Of a stretch of DNA of 64,000 nucleotides, positions 45,209 through 57,000 are shown piece by piece (the stretch's first letter is position 1; each line of letters opens with the position of its first letter). The position numbers and the translations under genes are program-made. Below the pieces are notes generated by a model that was not told the origin of the DNA, made no database searches, and saw only the letters and a program-made list of their open reading frames with translations. Origin of the DNA: Ceratorhiza oryzae-sativae (lineage: Eukaryota; Basidiomycota; Agaricomycetes; Cantharellales; Ceratobasidiaceae); NCBI GenBank assembly GCA_030998015.1, contig JARWMV010000244.1, forward strand, positions 992,001-1,056,000, read 5' to 3'.

Positions 45209-46920
45209 GATTACTAGTCGCGTTGCGGGGGGGGGGGTATGAGAGTTGTATTGACGCTGTTCCACAACGAAAACACTCCTTATATGCCGTTGGTGGGCCA
45301 GTTCGATTCAAGTCTGGCGATGAAGTCATAGAAGGAGATGATGCAATTCACGTCATCACCCTGACGCTCGTCTCGCTCCTCCCGTCCGTCGCACGTCCAA
45401 CCCTCTGCCACTGGCACGCTCCACTTGCCGGTTTTTTCTTCACTGCCACGCGCGACATCCTCAACAGGAAATGCGCCAGAATCGGATAAAGTCTGACACG
45501 CGGCCACCTTCTTCAGTGTCAGTCAAAGATCTCGGCATCGTCGATCAATTCACGCCAAATGGGTATGACATCATTTCTACTTATCTTTCGCGTTGACATC
45601 ATCGCCACAAACTGGGAAACACTGAGAATTTCAGGGCCCTTGTGTCGTACATAGCGGTCTTGCCAACCCACGCGACCGAGGTCGACCTAATCGTGGCCAG
45701 TGCCTTGTGTCGGTCGTGTGTGCGGCAAATTTCGTTTGGGGGATGAGGTTTATTTGCAGGTACGCCAGGTGCTTCGCGACTCCGCACGCCTGCTTGGGTA
45801 CGGTATAACACAAATGTGCATTGTCACATTTCCTGTCAAAAGAAAGGAACACTCCCGACAAGGTCGAAGCGATGATATTCAATAACACGGATATCGTAGC
45901 TGGTGACTCCACTTACGTCTCGGCCGTGTGACGTTGACGAGAGCCGTCATGCAAGACCTGCTCGCTTCAGCACTACTATATTTGATTTCCACCTACACTC
46001 TCGCCAAATCAACTCCCACTGAAAGCCCGAACTGGCTACACCTGATAAAGGTCCATTTTGGCTCCGTAACGATCGACACTATGACGCACACTTCGGGCAC
46101 TATCGTAAACGTTTCCATACCCAGCCAGTGGTTTCGATCAAACTTACTTGACATCAAATTCGAATAGGCTCGGTAACCGCACACATTGTGGCTTGAAGTT
46201 ACACATCGAATAAGTCCCACAATAGTCGTAAAACTAGCAAGGTTTACGTCGATTAACAGTGTTAAAAATGGCCTAGAGTATGAGGGTTTACACTGTACGA
46301 ATGGATACCATTGCAAACGAAGCTCCGTACCGATTGATTTTTCGACGGCGTAAAAACTTTCCAAGACATCGAAGCAAACCAAATCCGAGACCGAGACCAA
46401 TTGAGCAGAGCTGACGTGGTTATATGCGAGTTGTCGATCAAGCCGTGCTACCACTGGGCAAACCAGACGCTTTAACGAATGAATAGTCGTTTGGTTGGGC
46501 TAGTAAGGCTGAAAATTAGGCGAATGATCTAATAAATAAATGCTCAAACAGCTGAATTAGGGTTCGAGCCCCTCTTTGACCTTGAATGAGATAATTCATC
46601 CAGATATGCTAAGATACTTTATACGGTAGAGGCACTCGATTAGATAACAAAAACAGGCGCCCATCTAATTTTAGCCTCATTTTCCTTTTTCATTGTCCAC
46701 TCCGTTGTCTTTTAGTGTTAAGTTATCGTCAGGACTAGACAAGGTGTAAGTCTCATTCACACTGAATTAATCAAAGCATTTACTGTATACTAACATACCC
46801 TTCTTCTTCTGACGATGCTTTCTAGGAAATGAAATACACGGCTCGGGCAAGGATCACTCGAACGATCACATGGAATTATTCTTGCCTACAGTATCCCTCA
46901 GCCTGTAAACTATGGGCTAG
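45209..46920. other. Intergenic, no supported gene
   Basis: About 1.7 kb. The part next to 45208 should hold the HAM1-like promoter. A minus-strand frame 46454-45993 stays open for 153 codons, with hydrophobic stretches (FLTLLIDVNLASFTTIVGLI), but shows no family resemblance. A GGTTCGAGCCC box near 46560 looks like a tRNA B box but has no matching arms. Confidence 0.4.
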
Positions 46921-48174
46921 TCAAAATTTTATCGCATGCATACAATATATCTTCAACATAATGCAACTCTCGTGGCTGCTTAGTTCCTTGAGCGTGTCTT
47001 CCGTCAACGCATCTGCCTTTTCATCCCCAATTCCTGTATCCTTCACTAGGCCAGACATGTCACGTACAGACGCGACAATCAAGTGCCTCAAGTACGGTAC
47101 TATGTTGGGGTCCAGACGGTCCATACACGAAAACCCGTCATGCGGATAGGCAGGGTACACACGCGCAACCGTCTGTATGTTATCGAACCCTTTCTGGCCA
47201 TTGTCCCATACTTCGGATCCCGGCGCCAACCATTGCGGAAGCTTGTTGCACGTTTCTGGGTCAACGTCTATACTGATCAAATGTTGCCGAACCAGATCAA
47301 CCAGTTGGCACCCTCGGGGATTCGTGCGTCGGGCTACTTTTGTTAGGTCGCTAGGATCCCAGAAATTTGGGTTAAAATCGTTTATGTGGATGAGGCCACC
47401 TGGACGCAAGACACGGTACGCTTCCCGAAGTAAAGCTCGATAGTCCTTGACCTAAGCCAATATATCGTGTAGACCTACGCTAGATTCAGACCGGCTTTGG
47501 CTCACCATTTCCATAACGACGTTCAGGAATACCGCGTCCTGTGAGTTATCTTCCAGCATGAAACCTTCTGTGAAGTCATAGACCTCGAACACAATATTGG
47601 GGCGTGGAAAATGGGCGATGACTGGTACTAAGTCCAAAGTCCGCCACTGGACATGCGGAAATTCGGCAGCCATAGACTGTATCCTTTGATTGAGGTAAAA
47701 TAGAGGGTGAGCTCAGTAGATTAATCAGATTGAACCAGACGCCCCGAGACTCACCATGTTCCAGTTCTAGTTCCTAGCTCCAGTGCCCGAAGTACCTTTC
47801 CGTCAACGGGAGCAAGTATCTCCCTCACTGGGCCAACATAATCACCTCCAAAAAGGGATTTGCTCGTGAGATACCGAACGATCAATCGCCGAATGTTGTC
47901 CGGCGGGAACCATCTTAAGAAATTGGGATTGGCAGGCTGTTGTCGCCCATGGTGCAAAACGAAGTATCCTGGCCATAGTATATCAGCCATTAGGTCCACA
48001 AATGCATCAGTTGGATCACTCACCTGGCAAATCTTCAGATTGAATCGTTACTCCTGACGCGGACGACTCTGTTTCTGAGTGAAAGCTAGACGGTGTCTGA
48101 TCCGACTCTGGGCTAGGTACGACATGATAGATTGTCGCGTCCGTGTCTGGATCGTAGTAAGCAAATAGCCCCAT
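46921..48174 (-). CDS. SAM-dependent methyltransferase paralogue with a degenerate motif I
   Basis: Class I methyltransferase fold related to the product of 39761-41252. Four exons: 48174-48024, 47968-47755, 47683-47506, 47451-46921; 1074 nt, 357 aa. Start MGLFAYYDPDTDATIYHVVP; the frame continues upstream only into a non-ATG region. Core: FLRWFPPDNIRRLIVRYL, motif I ALELGTRTGTW (about 112-122), where GTRTG replaces the GxGxG of the paralogue, FPHVQWRTLDLVPVIAHFPR, IVFEVYDF, LLREAYRVLRPGGLIHINDF, and a C-terminal VRDMSGLVKDTGIGDEKADA. The altered glycine loop may weaken SAM binding, so activity is uncertain. Exon junctions fall at the same places as in the paralogue (before the core, in the motif I Trp, and before the RVLRPGG block). 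Confidence 0.82.
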
Positions 48175-49055
48175 ATGATGGTTGTTCTTCGAACCCAAAG
48201 TCCATGAAAAGAATCGGAACTCCTCGATACCTTAAAGGGGTTTAGCCGAGGCGCCGCACACGAGCGCTTAATAACAGTAAATATGTTAGGAGAGTTTTGA
48301 AACGTAAGTCCAACGGGTTTCAGGGTTTTTTTGAGGAATGCACATGGAGTGCCGTTAGCCTAAGATTCATATGATAGAACTAGATCATATGCGTTTGCAT
48401 TGAGCATGATAGCTTCACAAGCACACCACGTGTTCATGGACGGCACCGATCATCAAGACAATTCACGACTCAGCCAATTCCCGAATATCTAGCTAGCACG
48501 TGACAAGCCCTACTGTCCAACGATGCTTCTGAGTGCTAACTAGATGCCGGTAGTCCCAGTAGCCAGTGCTATTTCGGATCTAGTGAGTGCTCGGAAGCAT
48601 CGTTGGACAAGCGGGGCTAGTGTATGCTAACTAGATTTCTGGGGTTTGGTTGAGGGGCGCTAAAAATCGCGTCCTTGTGATCACTCTTGATGACAGGTAT
48701 CACCAGGGAGCGCTGGTCGCGATCCTGAGTGCTCATGACCCCCGGTCGATTTGGTAGTGTGTGGCCGTACCATTATGGTTCAATATCGGTAGCAGAGACA
48801 GATGTTGACTTTTATATAATACATCCTTGTGAATATAGAGATGACGAATAAGCATATGGGGAGAAAAACAGCGGACGGCAAACCTAGGATTTGATTTTAT
48901 ATTAGTACGTGAAGCTGAAAAGTAAGCAAGCGTACAAATATGGCTCATGTTTCTAACTTGGGAGAACGGCCAAGGCCTTGGAATACATCTTTGCTAAATT
49001 CAGAAAGGCCATCACCCTAGACACCTGTTAATTTAGCCTGAGTAAAAGTGAAAGG
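48175..49055. other. Intergenic, contains MITE copy 3
   Basis: Apart from the foldback element (48469-48654) no feature is clear. An alternative 3' exon of the membrane-protein gene at 49056 could reach 48954. Confidence 0.4.
48469..48654. repeat. Foldback MITE, copy 3
   Basis: A 186-bp element from CTCAGCCAATTCCCGAATAT to TTTCTGGGGTTTGGTTGAG. Long internal inverted repeat: TGTCCAACGATGCTTCTGAG on one arm pairs with the GGAAGCATCGTTGGACA segment on the other. It keeps CpGs lost in copy 1 (ATTTCGGAT here, ACTTTGGAT there). Confidence 0.8.
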
Positions 49056-49520
49056 TTATGTGCTCACCTGCTTGCTTTCATGAGTCAAGCAGCCTGCTCT
49101 CTGGAGCTCCCGAAGAACTTGGGTGTTTACGCACAATTCCAACGACGCGATGAGACAAAGCAACATAAAGACACTGGGAGGAAGCAGTGCCAGTCCAACG
49201 GTCTCAGAAACGCATATGGCCGCGACGATGTATCGTTGTATTGTCGAGATGGTAGATAGCGTGAATATGACACCAAGGATAAATGCGCTTCCGCGGATAT
49301 TGTCTGATTTGGGGCTGGGAACTGGACATGAAGAGGTTCGGATCCACAAGAAAAGATAACCCAGGGGCAACAGCAGCATAGCCCCTGTCATAACGGTATC
49401 AGCCATGTAGGCTAGCCCAGCATGGATACCAACGAGTGCCGAGATGGAAATCAAGTTCGAGGCTATCGTCAAGATGCAATAAACTTGCAGCCCGTCTTGT
49501 AACCATCCGGTAGTGGACAT
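49056..49520 (-). CDS. Small four-helix membrane protein, family member 1
   Basis: 154 aa, apparently one exon. The chain is almost entirely hydrophobic segments: about 15-35 (ILTIASNLISISALVGIHAG), 38-60 (MADTVMTGAMLLLPLGYLFLW), 78-105 (AFILGVIFTLSTISTIQRYI) and 112-135 (LLPPSVFMLLCLIASLELC), followed by a short charged tail. The key shared motif is STIQRYIVAAICVSE. A paralogue lies 0.75 kb upstream (50269-50757) and a more distant one at 61521-62003. A 43-nt intron at the 3' end could replace the last three residues and extend the protein to 48954. A CATATAAG TATA motif lies about 55 nt upstream (49573-49580). Function unknown; no family recognised. Confidence 0.72.
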   Translation of the reverse strand: MSTTGWLQDGLQVYCILTIASNLISISALVGIHAGLAYMADTVMTGAMLLLPLGYLFLWIRTSSCPVPSPKSDNIRGSAFILGVIFTLSTISTIQRYIVAAICVSETVGLALLPPSVFMLLCLIASLELCVNTQVLRELQRAGCLTHESKQVST

Positions 49521-50268
49521 GTCTGAAGAACGGCTGGGAGTTGCGTTGTGGTGAACGCCCGATGGGATTGTACTTATATGGGAGCCTACGGAAGATACTG
49601 TGACGCTCGAATCACGATATTTGCACCGTTGAGGCTACAAGCCGGTCTAATTTCCAGATAAAGAAGCTTTTCGAACCGGCAGGCGCAGCTAAAAACATGC
49701 CGGTTCGGCAGTGGGGTCACGTACAGTATTTGTGGCTGAGGCTGAAATTACGTGAAAGACCCAAAGACCATAGCAATAGGAAAAACGCGCTTCAAATAGT
49801 GCTACTCGTTTAGGTTCGGATACGCCACACGATCACTCTTGTATTCGTGGATCGCCAGACGGGAAAGATGATTAGGGGTTTAAAGCATCGGCTCTTTATT
49901 TAGCTCTCGGCGTTTGCGGCGCATGAGTCGTCATAGTAGTAAAATTAACTCCCAGGTTATTTATTTATTTAGGTTTGCCAGAGTTGGGGTATAACGAAGC
50001 TTATCCTAGTGTGTAGGATTCGTTGATTTTATCCGTTTATCTGGCTCAGCCGCGTGGGGCAACACGACAGTTGCAATGTGAACGCGCAGCCATCCAGTAA
50101 ACTCAAATCGGCATGGCGAAGCCTGTTGATAAAATTAGCAAACGACGTTGGAGCGGCGCAGAGCACGAACATGGCAACGTTGCTAATTTTGGCTTTCCAT
50201 GTCCTTACAATGGCCTTTAATAGAATGTGGTTCGGCGGGCTAATAGAAGATAAGACATGAGCGCATGA
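49521..50268. other. Intergenic, promoter of membrane-protein gene 1
   Basis: Holds the TATA motif at 49573-49580 (minus strand). Otherwise A/T-rich spacer with no coding signal. Confidence 0.4.
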
Positions 50269-50757
50269 CTAGTTGGTAGGAAAACGCGGGCGTACGAGCT
50301 TGGATCTTGACGGCAACCTATTGCTAGCTTTACGAAGCTCAAGTATCACTTGAGTTATTATACACAGCTCTGATACCGCGAGAAGGCAAAAGGGAACGAG
50401 AGCTTGGGAAGGGAGTTGGAAAGACTGAAGAGGGTGAATTGTCTGGGATGCACATATCGCAGCAATTGCATATCTTTGTAGTGCAGAGAGACTACAGAGG
50501 AGAATTGTGATAGTAAATGTGGCTCTGCTCCAGACGGGGAGGGGTTTGCTATGTGATATTGTGCGTGGCGGCAAGACACGAAGCCAGAGAGCGAGATGAC
50601 ACAGCGGTAGCATTACGGTGCCGATAACCATAACGGCATCGGCTATATAGAGATGCTGACTATGCAAGGCAATGATCGCCAATATGGTAAGTAAATTTGA
50701 GGCTATAGTCAACCAATTAAACGCATCGGTTACGTCAGGTAGCCACATATTCGACAT
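50269..50757 (-). CDS. Small four-helix membrane protein, family member 2
   Basis: 162 aa, one exon, MSNMWLPDVTDAFNWLTIAS. It aligns along its whole length with the neighbour at 49056: LTIASNL, YIADAVM, MLPLCHLALWLR, SALQRYAIAAICASQ and SELCIITQVILEL all have close counterparts there. Four predicted membrane helices, a loop with PPRTISHSKPLP after helix 2, and a basic tail (RLPSRSKLVRPRFPTN). Head-to-tail arrangement with member 1 on the same strand suggests tandem duplication. No enzyme motif, so a channel-, adaptor- or tetraspan-like structural role is possible but not shown. Confidence 0.72.
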   Translation of the reverse strand: MSNMWLPDVTDAFNWLTIASNLLTILAIIALHSQHLYIADAVMVIGTVMLPLCHLALWLRVLPPRTISHSKPLPVWSRATFTITILLCSLSALQRYAIAAICASQTIHPLQSFQLPSQALVPFCLLAVSELCIITQVILELRKASNRLPSRSKLVRPRFPTN

Positions 50758-51162
50758 ATATGGGGGGGGGGACAGCAGCAGAGGGGAGGGTCAGCGGTCG
50801 ACAGGTGAGATAGAAGCTATAAATCAATTGGAGGGACGCAGGGCGCAACCTGCGGTGTCGAATGGCGATATTTGCTCTGCCAGTGTCTCATCTAACGTTC
50901 TCGACCTAAATAGTCTGTGCTCCCCACGGCCCACCTAGAAGCGGGCAGAAGTAGGAACGCGCGGTTGAGGAAAGGGGGCCGATAAAAAATATGTCGGCTC
51001 TAAGTATATGCGAGTCCACAGGGTGCCGAGGTTCGCGGATATGCGCGACTCGCGGACAGAAAGGAAGCCAAGCCACCAGAGATGTGAGGCGCCGAGCTTA
51101 TGTGATAGGGCTGGCTGGATACAGACGACCACGACCGTCAACAAATCGCGTCCGAATACAGA
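50758..51162. other. Divergent spacer between membrane-protein gene 2 and MKT1
   Basis: 405 bp with a G-run (50762-50771) next to the membrane-protein start and otherwise mixed sequence. It should carry the MKT1 promoter; no clear TATA box. Confidence 0.4.
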
Positions 51163-53791
51163 ATGGTGATTAAGAATTTGGACAGTGAGTAGCACCGAGG
51201 AACAAAAGTCCAATTGCTGAATATCGAGTAGGCTACATCGCAGAGCGCAAACACGACCAGACGCTGCCGCTCTCAACCCTTGCAGACTCGCGTCTGGGCA
51301 TAGACGCCTCGCACTACCTCAGCGGCTTGCTCGAAAGTCCCCAGACTCGAGAGCCCCTGCTTGCGGCGACGGGCGGGCTCCCCCTCTCGCTCGCCTCGCG
51401 CATCGAGTCCGACCTCCGCGCGCTCGAGAAGCTGCACATCAAGCCTGTCTTTGTCTTCCCCGGTCTGTCGCCCAGCAAGCGCATCTCAAAAACCACCCCC
51501 CAGCAACAAGCAGCGAAGCAGATGGAAGCAGCCCAGGCGCGAAGGGAGGCATGGAGCTGCTACGAATCTGGCCGAACCGATCAGGCGACTAAATTATTCG
51601 AATCAAGGAGCAATGTCGAGCAGTGGGATCTTTGGCGCCAAGTCCTGAGGATTTTTAGGCATCGCAACGTGGAATTTATTATTGCTCCGTATTCATCTCT
51701 GGCTCAAGTGAGTTGCTCTCGCTTGAACCACGCGTTTCACTGCCTCACAAACGTGCCCTATAGCTTGTGTATCTTCAGCGTCATCCCAAGTCTTACGTGC
51801 ATGCACTCTATGGTCCCTCGGAACTTTTACTATACCCTGGCGTAGATAAAGTTATCCTCTCGCTTGACCTTTCCGCTCAATCCAACTTCACATTCGTCTC
51901 CAAAACCAAGATGCTTGCGGATCTTAATCTAACCGAGGAGCAATTCCTCGATCTTGGTCTTCTCGTCGGCTCAGAGTACTCACCTACCGTACCTCCACAC
52001 GCAAATGAGACAACCATCAAGCCAATTGTAGATATTGTGAGGTACTTCAAAACGGGCTTCGTGTGCATCACCAGCGCCTATCCCGATAACCCGGCTATCA
52101 AGCAGACGAACTATGCAGAAACATTTGCACGCGCGCGGTGCATGATCAAGTTTGCATTGGTACTCTCCTCGGAGGGCTCAGTCGTCCCCCTCCCGCTGGC
52201 TCTTACTGGAACAACTACTGCCGCAGACATCCCTTCAGACTTGAACGATATATTTACCAACCGGCTCCCCGACGAGGTCTATTATTACCTCTCTCGAGGT
52301 CTCTTTTCACCTCAAGCGCTCGTATGGCTTACGTCTGGTCAAATCATTGAAGGGCCACCTCTTGACAATGGCGAGACCAGCGAATACCGTCGGTTTGTCA
52401 AAGATGTGATTACTGAGGGAAATACTGGGCCGAGGGCGACTGCCTTGGCGTTGGTTTCGAGTGTGCTGAATCCGTCATGGGCAAAGGCGCGTATCATGAC
52501 CCAGTTTTGGCACGATCCGAATCCCAAGGGTTCGATTACCCCCAACGTGTCGCAGACGATCAGCCTCGTTGAACGGGTTGTAAATTGGAATGTGCCGAGT
52601 ATCATAGTGGAGGACGAGTTGAGGAGGCAATCTGTGAGTAGTATGGGAAAGGATAGGAACAGGGCTGATTTTGGATGCTTCATAGTCATCAACAATCGAT
52701 TTCGCTCTGTGTCTTGGTGCAACAAGCTCGGACAAACTCTCAAACAGGACGCGCACGAAACCCAACCCCAACCACCCGCTCGAGAAAAAGGACGAAGTTG
52801 TTGCAAACGTTATATGGCGATTCCTCGAGCTACGAGGGTATGTCATCATCTCAAGTTCTTTTCGTTTTCACCACATCTTGCTTATCACAGGTTCTTGCTG
52901 CATACACACCAACACTCGCCGTTGGCACGGGCACTGCATGCCACACTGCTCAAGGTCCGCGTCAACGATAAGTTCCAGGACTCAATGTACTTGTTTTTAG
53001 AAATGGTTCGAGCTGGGGTCATGCACGGAAACCTGTGGAGCGGCCGGGCACATAGCGGCGGTCCTAGTTTCGGCGATGGTAAGTGGTGGCTGTTTTTTTA
53101 TGCAGCACCTCATTGAAATCCATGTAGATGAGGAGAAAAAGTCGATGCTATTAATCATGCGTGTGCTTAGCATTGTCCCGCTAAACTGTCACGTACGCCC
53201 GTTTTGCCTTGACTGTGTTCCAGATTTTGCTCATGGTTTTTCAACAGCCTCAACCGTGGTCTGGACCCCTCTCACGCGAGCTCCTCGTATTCAACTCTTT
53301 CCTCCGGTCACTCTCTCGAGCACTCCGTACCCTGGTTGAAATGATTGCTCTCAACATGCTTCTCCAGCACCACGCACGCCGTACACGTGATGACCTGCTG
53401 GATATTGCTGTTTCTCTTCCGTTCCAGACTGAGGTCAACACTGGATTTGGTATTCTTGCAAAAGTGTACTTGGACGCGCTGGTCGCTATCAACGGAGGGC
53501 CTGTGAAGAACCGTGATGATGAGGGTGTGCAGGAAGCCAAGGATGGTGCAATGGAACTTGTGGAAGAAACGTTTACGAATGTCAAGTATCCGCGTGCCGA
53601 GGTGGAGCGGGGATTCAGGTTCTGGGATGCGGTGAGTGCATGGCTTTGTGGGGGTTACTCGAACGGTGACTAACTGTGAGTCACAGGCGCTGATGACAAT
53701 CCGGAACTTGAACCAGGATTCCTCACTGTCGGGAGACCTCGCCGAGAGCTTTGAAAAGGCTGATGCGTGGCTTGCGCCGATGCGGCCGTGA
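51163..53791 (+). CDS. MKT1: Mkt1-like XPG-fold post-transcriptional regulator
   Basis: Mkt1 proteins keep the XPG/FEN1 nuclease fold but act with Pbp1 in translation and mRNA regulation in the cytoplasm. Eight exons: 51163-51184, 51232-51707, 51764-52633, 52686-52837, 52891-53078, 53128-53192, 53224-53631, 53687-53791; 2286 nt, 761 aa. N-terminal XPG-like part: MVIKNLDSYIAERK, LADSRLGIDASHYL, TREPLLAATGGLPL and LEKLHIKPVFVFPGLSPSKR. Middle: VEFIIAPYSSLAQLVYLQ and YGPSELLLYPGVDKVILSLD. The C-terminal Mkt1 domain contains WRFLELRGFLLHTHQHSP, MVRAGVMHGNLW and EETFTNVKYPRAEVERGF. The 22-nt first exon was chosen because it supplies the conserved MVIKNLDSY start and joins in phase. 3' end at 53791. 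Confidence 0.93.
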
Positions 53792-54075
53792 ACGACCTAC
53801 TATATCATTCTGTATCGCTGTCTTGTTTGTCCGGCCAACCATTTACTGTATACACGGTGCGGGTTGTATGTCATTATGGTGTGTTGTTGTATCAACATCG
53901 AATTACATTTTGGCAAGAAGCGTGGAGTGGGGTTGCGAACGGGTGTGCAATGTGAAATGTGGAAAGCATAGGTGATGAACATGCATGTGAAATCGGAGAG
54001 GCCATATACAAGAAAAAGCGCAGAGAGGCATATACAAAACCGAAAGCAGTAAACACATAAACCCAAAAAAGAAAC
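53792..54075. other. Intergenic between convergent genes
   Basis: 284 bp between the MKT1 stop and the stop of the minus-strand proline-rich gene. No coding signal. Confidence 0.4.
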
Positions 54076-57000
54076 CTAATTCGGACGCCCCTTCATGGAT
54101 CTCCCCGTTGTCCAATCATCCTCGTCTGAGGTTGACACGACAGTCACAGCCCTGGATTTCTTGCTTCTGACCGAACCGGAGGGTGAGGCCGGCCGGCTTG
54201 GGGTCAAGTTCTCATTGTGGTGGTTAAATCCAGGTGAGGCACCGTGCTGGGTGTTCCACTGCCGTTGCCACTCTAGGTCGCGTGCCTCTCTTTCGCGCAT
54301 CGCCTGGAACGCCTCGACCTTGGCGGCCGTTTTATTCTGATTCCGGTCGGTGAAACGCGAGTTTGGCCTGGAGAGGGGGAGGCCTTTGGGCGGCTGTGGT
54401 GGAGGTTTAGATGCGACAATGTCTGGCCGACGAGGCGAACCAGCCATAGGTACACTATGCGGGACGCCAAGAGTGCTTCGGACACCACCAGTAGGTCGAC
54501 TATTGCTGGTGCTGGGTCCTCCAGCCCGGGAGGATGACCTAGGCACCGATGGAGGTACAGCGGGGGGCGGCGGAACCGGTGAGGGATTTGGAACAACAGG
54601 AGCTGGAACAGATGCTGGAGATGCCGCAGGAGCAGCTGCGGGTGCAGACCCACGGAAGAAGCTGTTACGAGCGAAGCCTAAACCGGCGTTCAACCCCGCC
54701 CCCAGAGTCGCGCCGAGGCCCATTCGAGGGGTTGTGCTTGGTATCGGCAGAGCGTTCACACCAGGGGAATTAGCGGGGATCTGTGGCGGAGCTGGGGGAG
54801 CGGGTGAGTTATCTTGGCTCGTGGACCTGGACGATGGCGTCGTTACGGAAATTCTTGGAGGTGGCGGCATCGGGGGTTGAGTTGACGGTGCTCGGTATGG
54901 AGGTTGGTACATAGGCTGTGAGCCAGGCCGATTGACACTGTTTGCAGATCCACGGCCCGAGCTGCGGGACGGGTTGCGGTTGGATGCTCCGTTGGTAGTT
55001 TCATGTTTCAGGCTATCGAGTTCGGTGTCGAAGTTGGTAAAGTCGGGGAGACCGGGTGGCTGAAGGGCCGCACCCGGCGAACGCGAGGGATACCATCTAG
55101 AGCTCGAGGCCGGATTCTCGTAAGTGAGAGGCGGAGGTCGTCCATAACGATTGGACGTGTAATCAGGAGTAGGTGGGGCCCCAACAAACGGCGCGGGAAT
55201 CCCGTCAACATGGTCAGGGGCAGGTGAAGAGATCGAAGGGGGGTTCGGGATTTCATCAAAGTTGATCGGCTCGTTTTCGAGACTCTCATAGTCGTCATAG
55301 TCGTGTTGATCATGATGGTATTCGAGAAGAGGTGGAGCTGGGCGATATGTAGGGTTCAAGAGATCATGGTTGGTGGTACGGGTTACAGCCGACGAGCCAT
55401 TTGAGTCGTTTGACTGTAGGGATAAGCATAAGGCAAGGTGGATGTTAGGCGAACACTCATAATACATGTACTAAAAATGCTGCATACTGGAGACTTGACC
55501 TGGATATCAGGGACACTAGTTGCTCTGGACCGGTTATCCCTGTCGCGATCGGGGTAATAAAGGTCTCGGCTTGATTGAGACGGGTGTGACGGAGCGTAGC
55601 GACCTTCCCCTTCAGAGGCAGTGGTGCTGTCCTCGGTGGTCGTTTCGGTATCTTCGGTGCTCGTATGGCTGTTTGAATCCTCGTCATCGTAACTTTGACC
55701 GCTCTGGTCTCCGAACTTGGACGTCATATAACCTGAAGGAGTGTCCTCAGACCCACTGCATTGTTGAATCGAAAAAGCTGCCACTCACGTTGAATAGACT
55801 CCTCATCTTCCTCATCTATATCGCCCTCTGCCAGCTTTCTAGCTTCTTCCAAAGCCCTTACATGCGCCATCATAGCCGCATCTTCCGCATTTCCATGCCT
55901 CTTCGGAATATCAGGTTCGCTCCATGGTTCGGGGACGGGCATTGTGATCGTTGGAGGTTGCGATGTGACGGGGGTCGCAGGTGTGTAACTGTATCGTCGG
56001 CTTGCACGGTCATTGCCGTTAGTTACGGTCGGCGAAGGCAAGTAGTCATGTGGAATAGGCGGTGGCGGTCGGTTCGCTGTTGACGAGTCGAGAAGAATAG
56101 GAGTCGGGCCTTCCCCGATACGACCAAGCTGTGCTGGCCCTTCGCCAATGATAGATGGTCCACTAATCATGGACGGTCCCTCGCCGAGCCTCGTAGGCCC
56201 CTCACCCAGCCGTGTAGGTCCTTCACTCAGCCGTGTAGGCCCTTCACTCAGCCGTGTAGGTCCCTCACTAAGTCGTGTGGGTCCCTCGCTTAGCCTTGTG
56301 GGGCCCGCTCCAATGCTTGAGGGTCCCCCCATAATCCTGGACGGGCCAGAGACGATCGCCGGACCTCCAACTATCGCAGGGCCTCCGACTATTGAAGGAC
56401 CCGGAACAATTGAAGGGCCCGCAACTATCGAAGGGCCTGCAACTATCGAAGGGCCTGCAACGATTGAAGGGCCTGGAACAATAACAGCTGCAGGGTCTAC
56501 AATCTGGGGAGGGGGCGGAGCCGGATGAGGCTCTGGGAACTTGATCGGCCGATTCGACTGGACCGACTCGGGGCGCGGCTGAGGCGACGCGCGAGGTTGA
56601 GGAGACGGTTTACGAATAATCGGGACCGAAGGCGCAGCTTGGTAGCTCGACCGCTTTTCCCGTCTTTCCCGGCTCTCCTGTTCTCGTCGCTGGCGTCGCT
56701 CCTCGTCCCGACGTTCGCGATCGCGATCACGCTGCTGCTTTTCCAGCTCTCGTTGCTCTCGCAACTCGCGGTCCCGCTCTCGCTGTTCTCGCAACTGGCG
56801 ATCCCGCTCTTGTTGCTCTTGTTCGAGATATTCGCGCTCCCTCCGCGCTGCTCGTTCCCGTTCCCGGTTCTCTCGATCTCGCCGTCTTTCGCTCTCACGC
56901 CGATCCTTCTCCCACTGTTCTCGCTCCCGCTCCTCCTGCGCCTTCTCCCTCAGCCGCTGGCTCGACGTTCGATGGATCACCATCGGCGGTGGGGTAACCG

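Noticed and set aside
45993..46454. 153-codon minus-strand frame
   Set aside because: Open but with no start context, exon structure or recognisable similarity; kept only as a note in the intergenic entry.
46555..46580. tRNA gene suggested by the box GGTTCGAGCCC
   Set aside because: No A box at the expected distance, the acceptor strands do not pair and the T stem has only four pairs.
48175..48198. Extension of methyltransferase 2 eight codons upstream
   Set aside because: The extension begins with TTG; the first ATG is at 48174 and gives the conserved start region.
54350..54880. Gly-rich plus-strand frame
   Set aside because: Antisense of the proline-rich coding exon; Pro codons read backwards give Gly.
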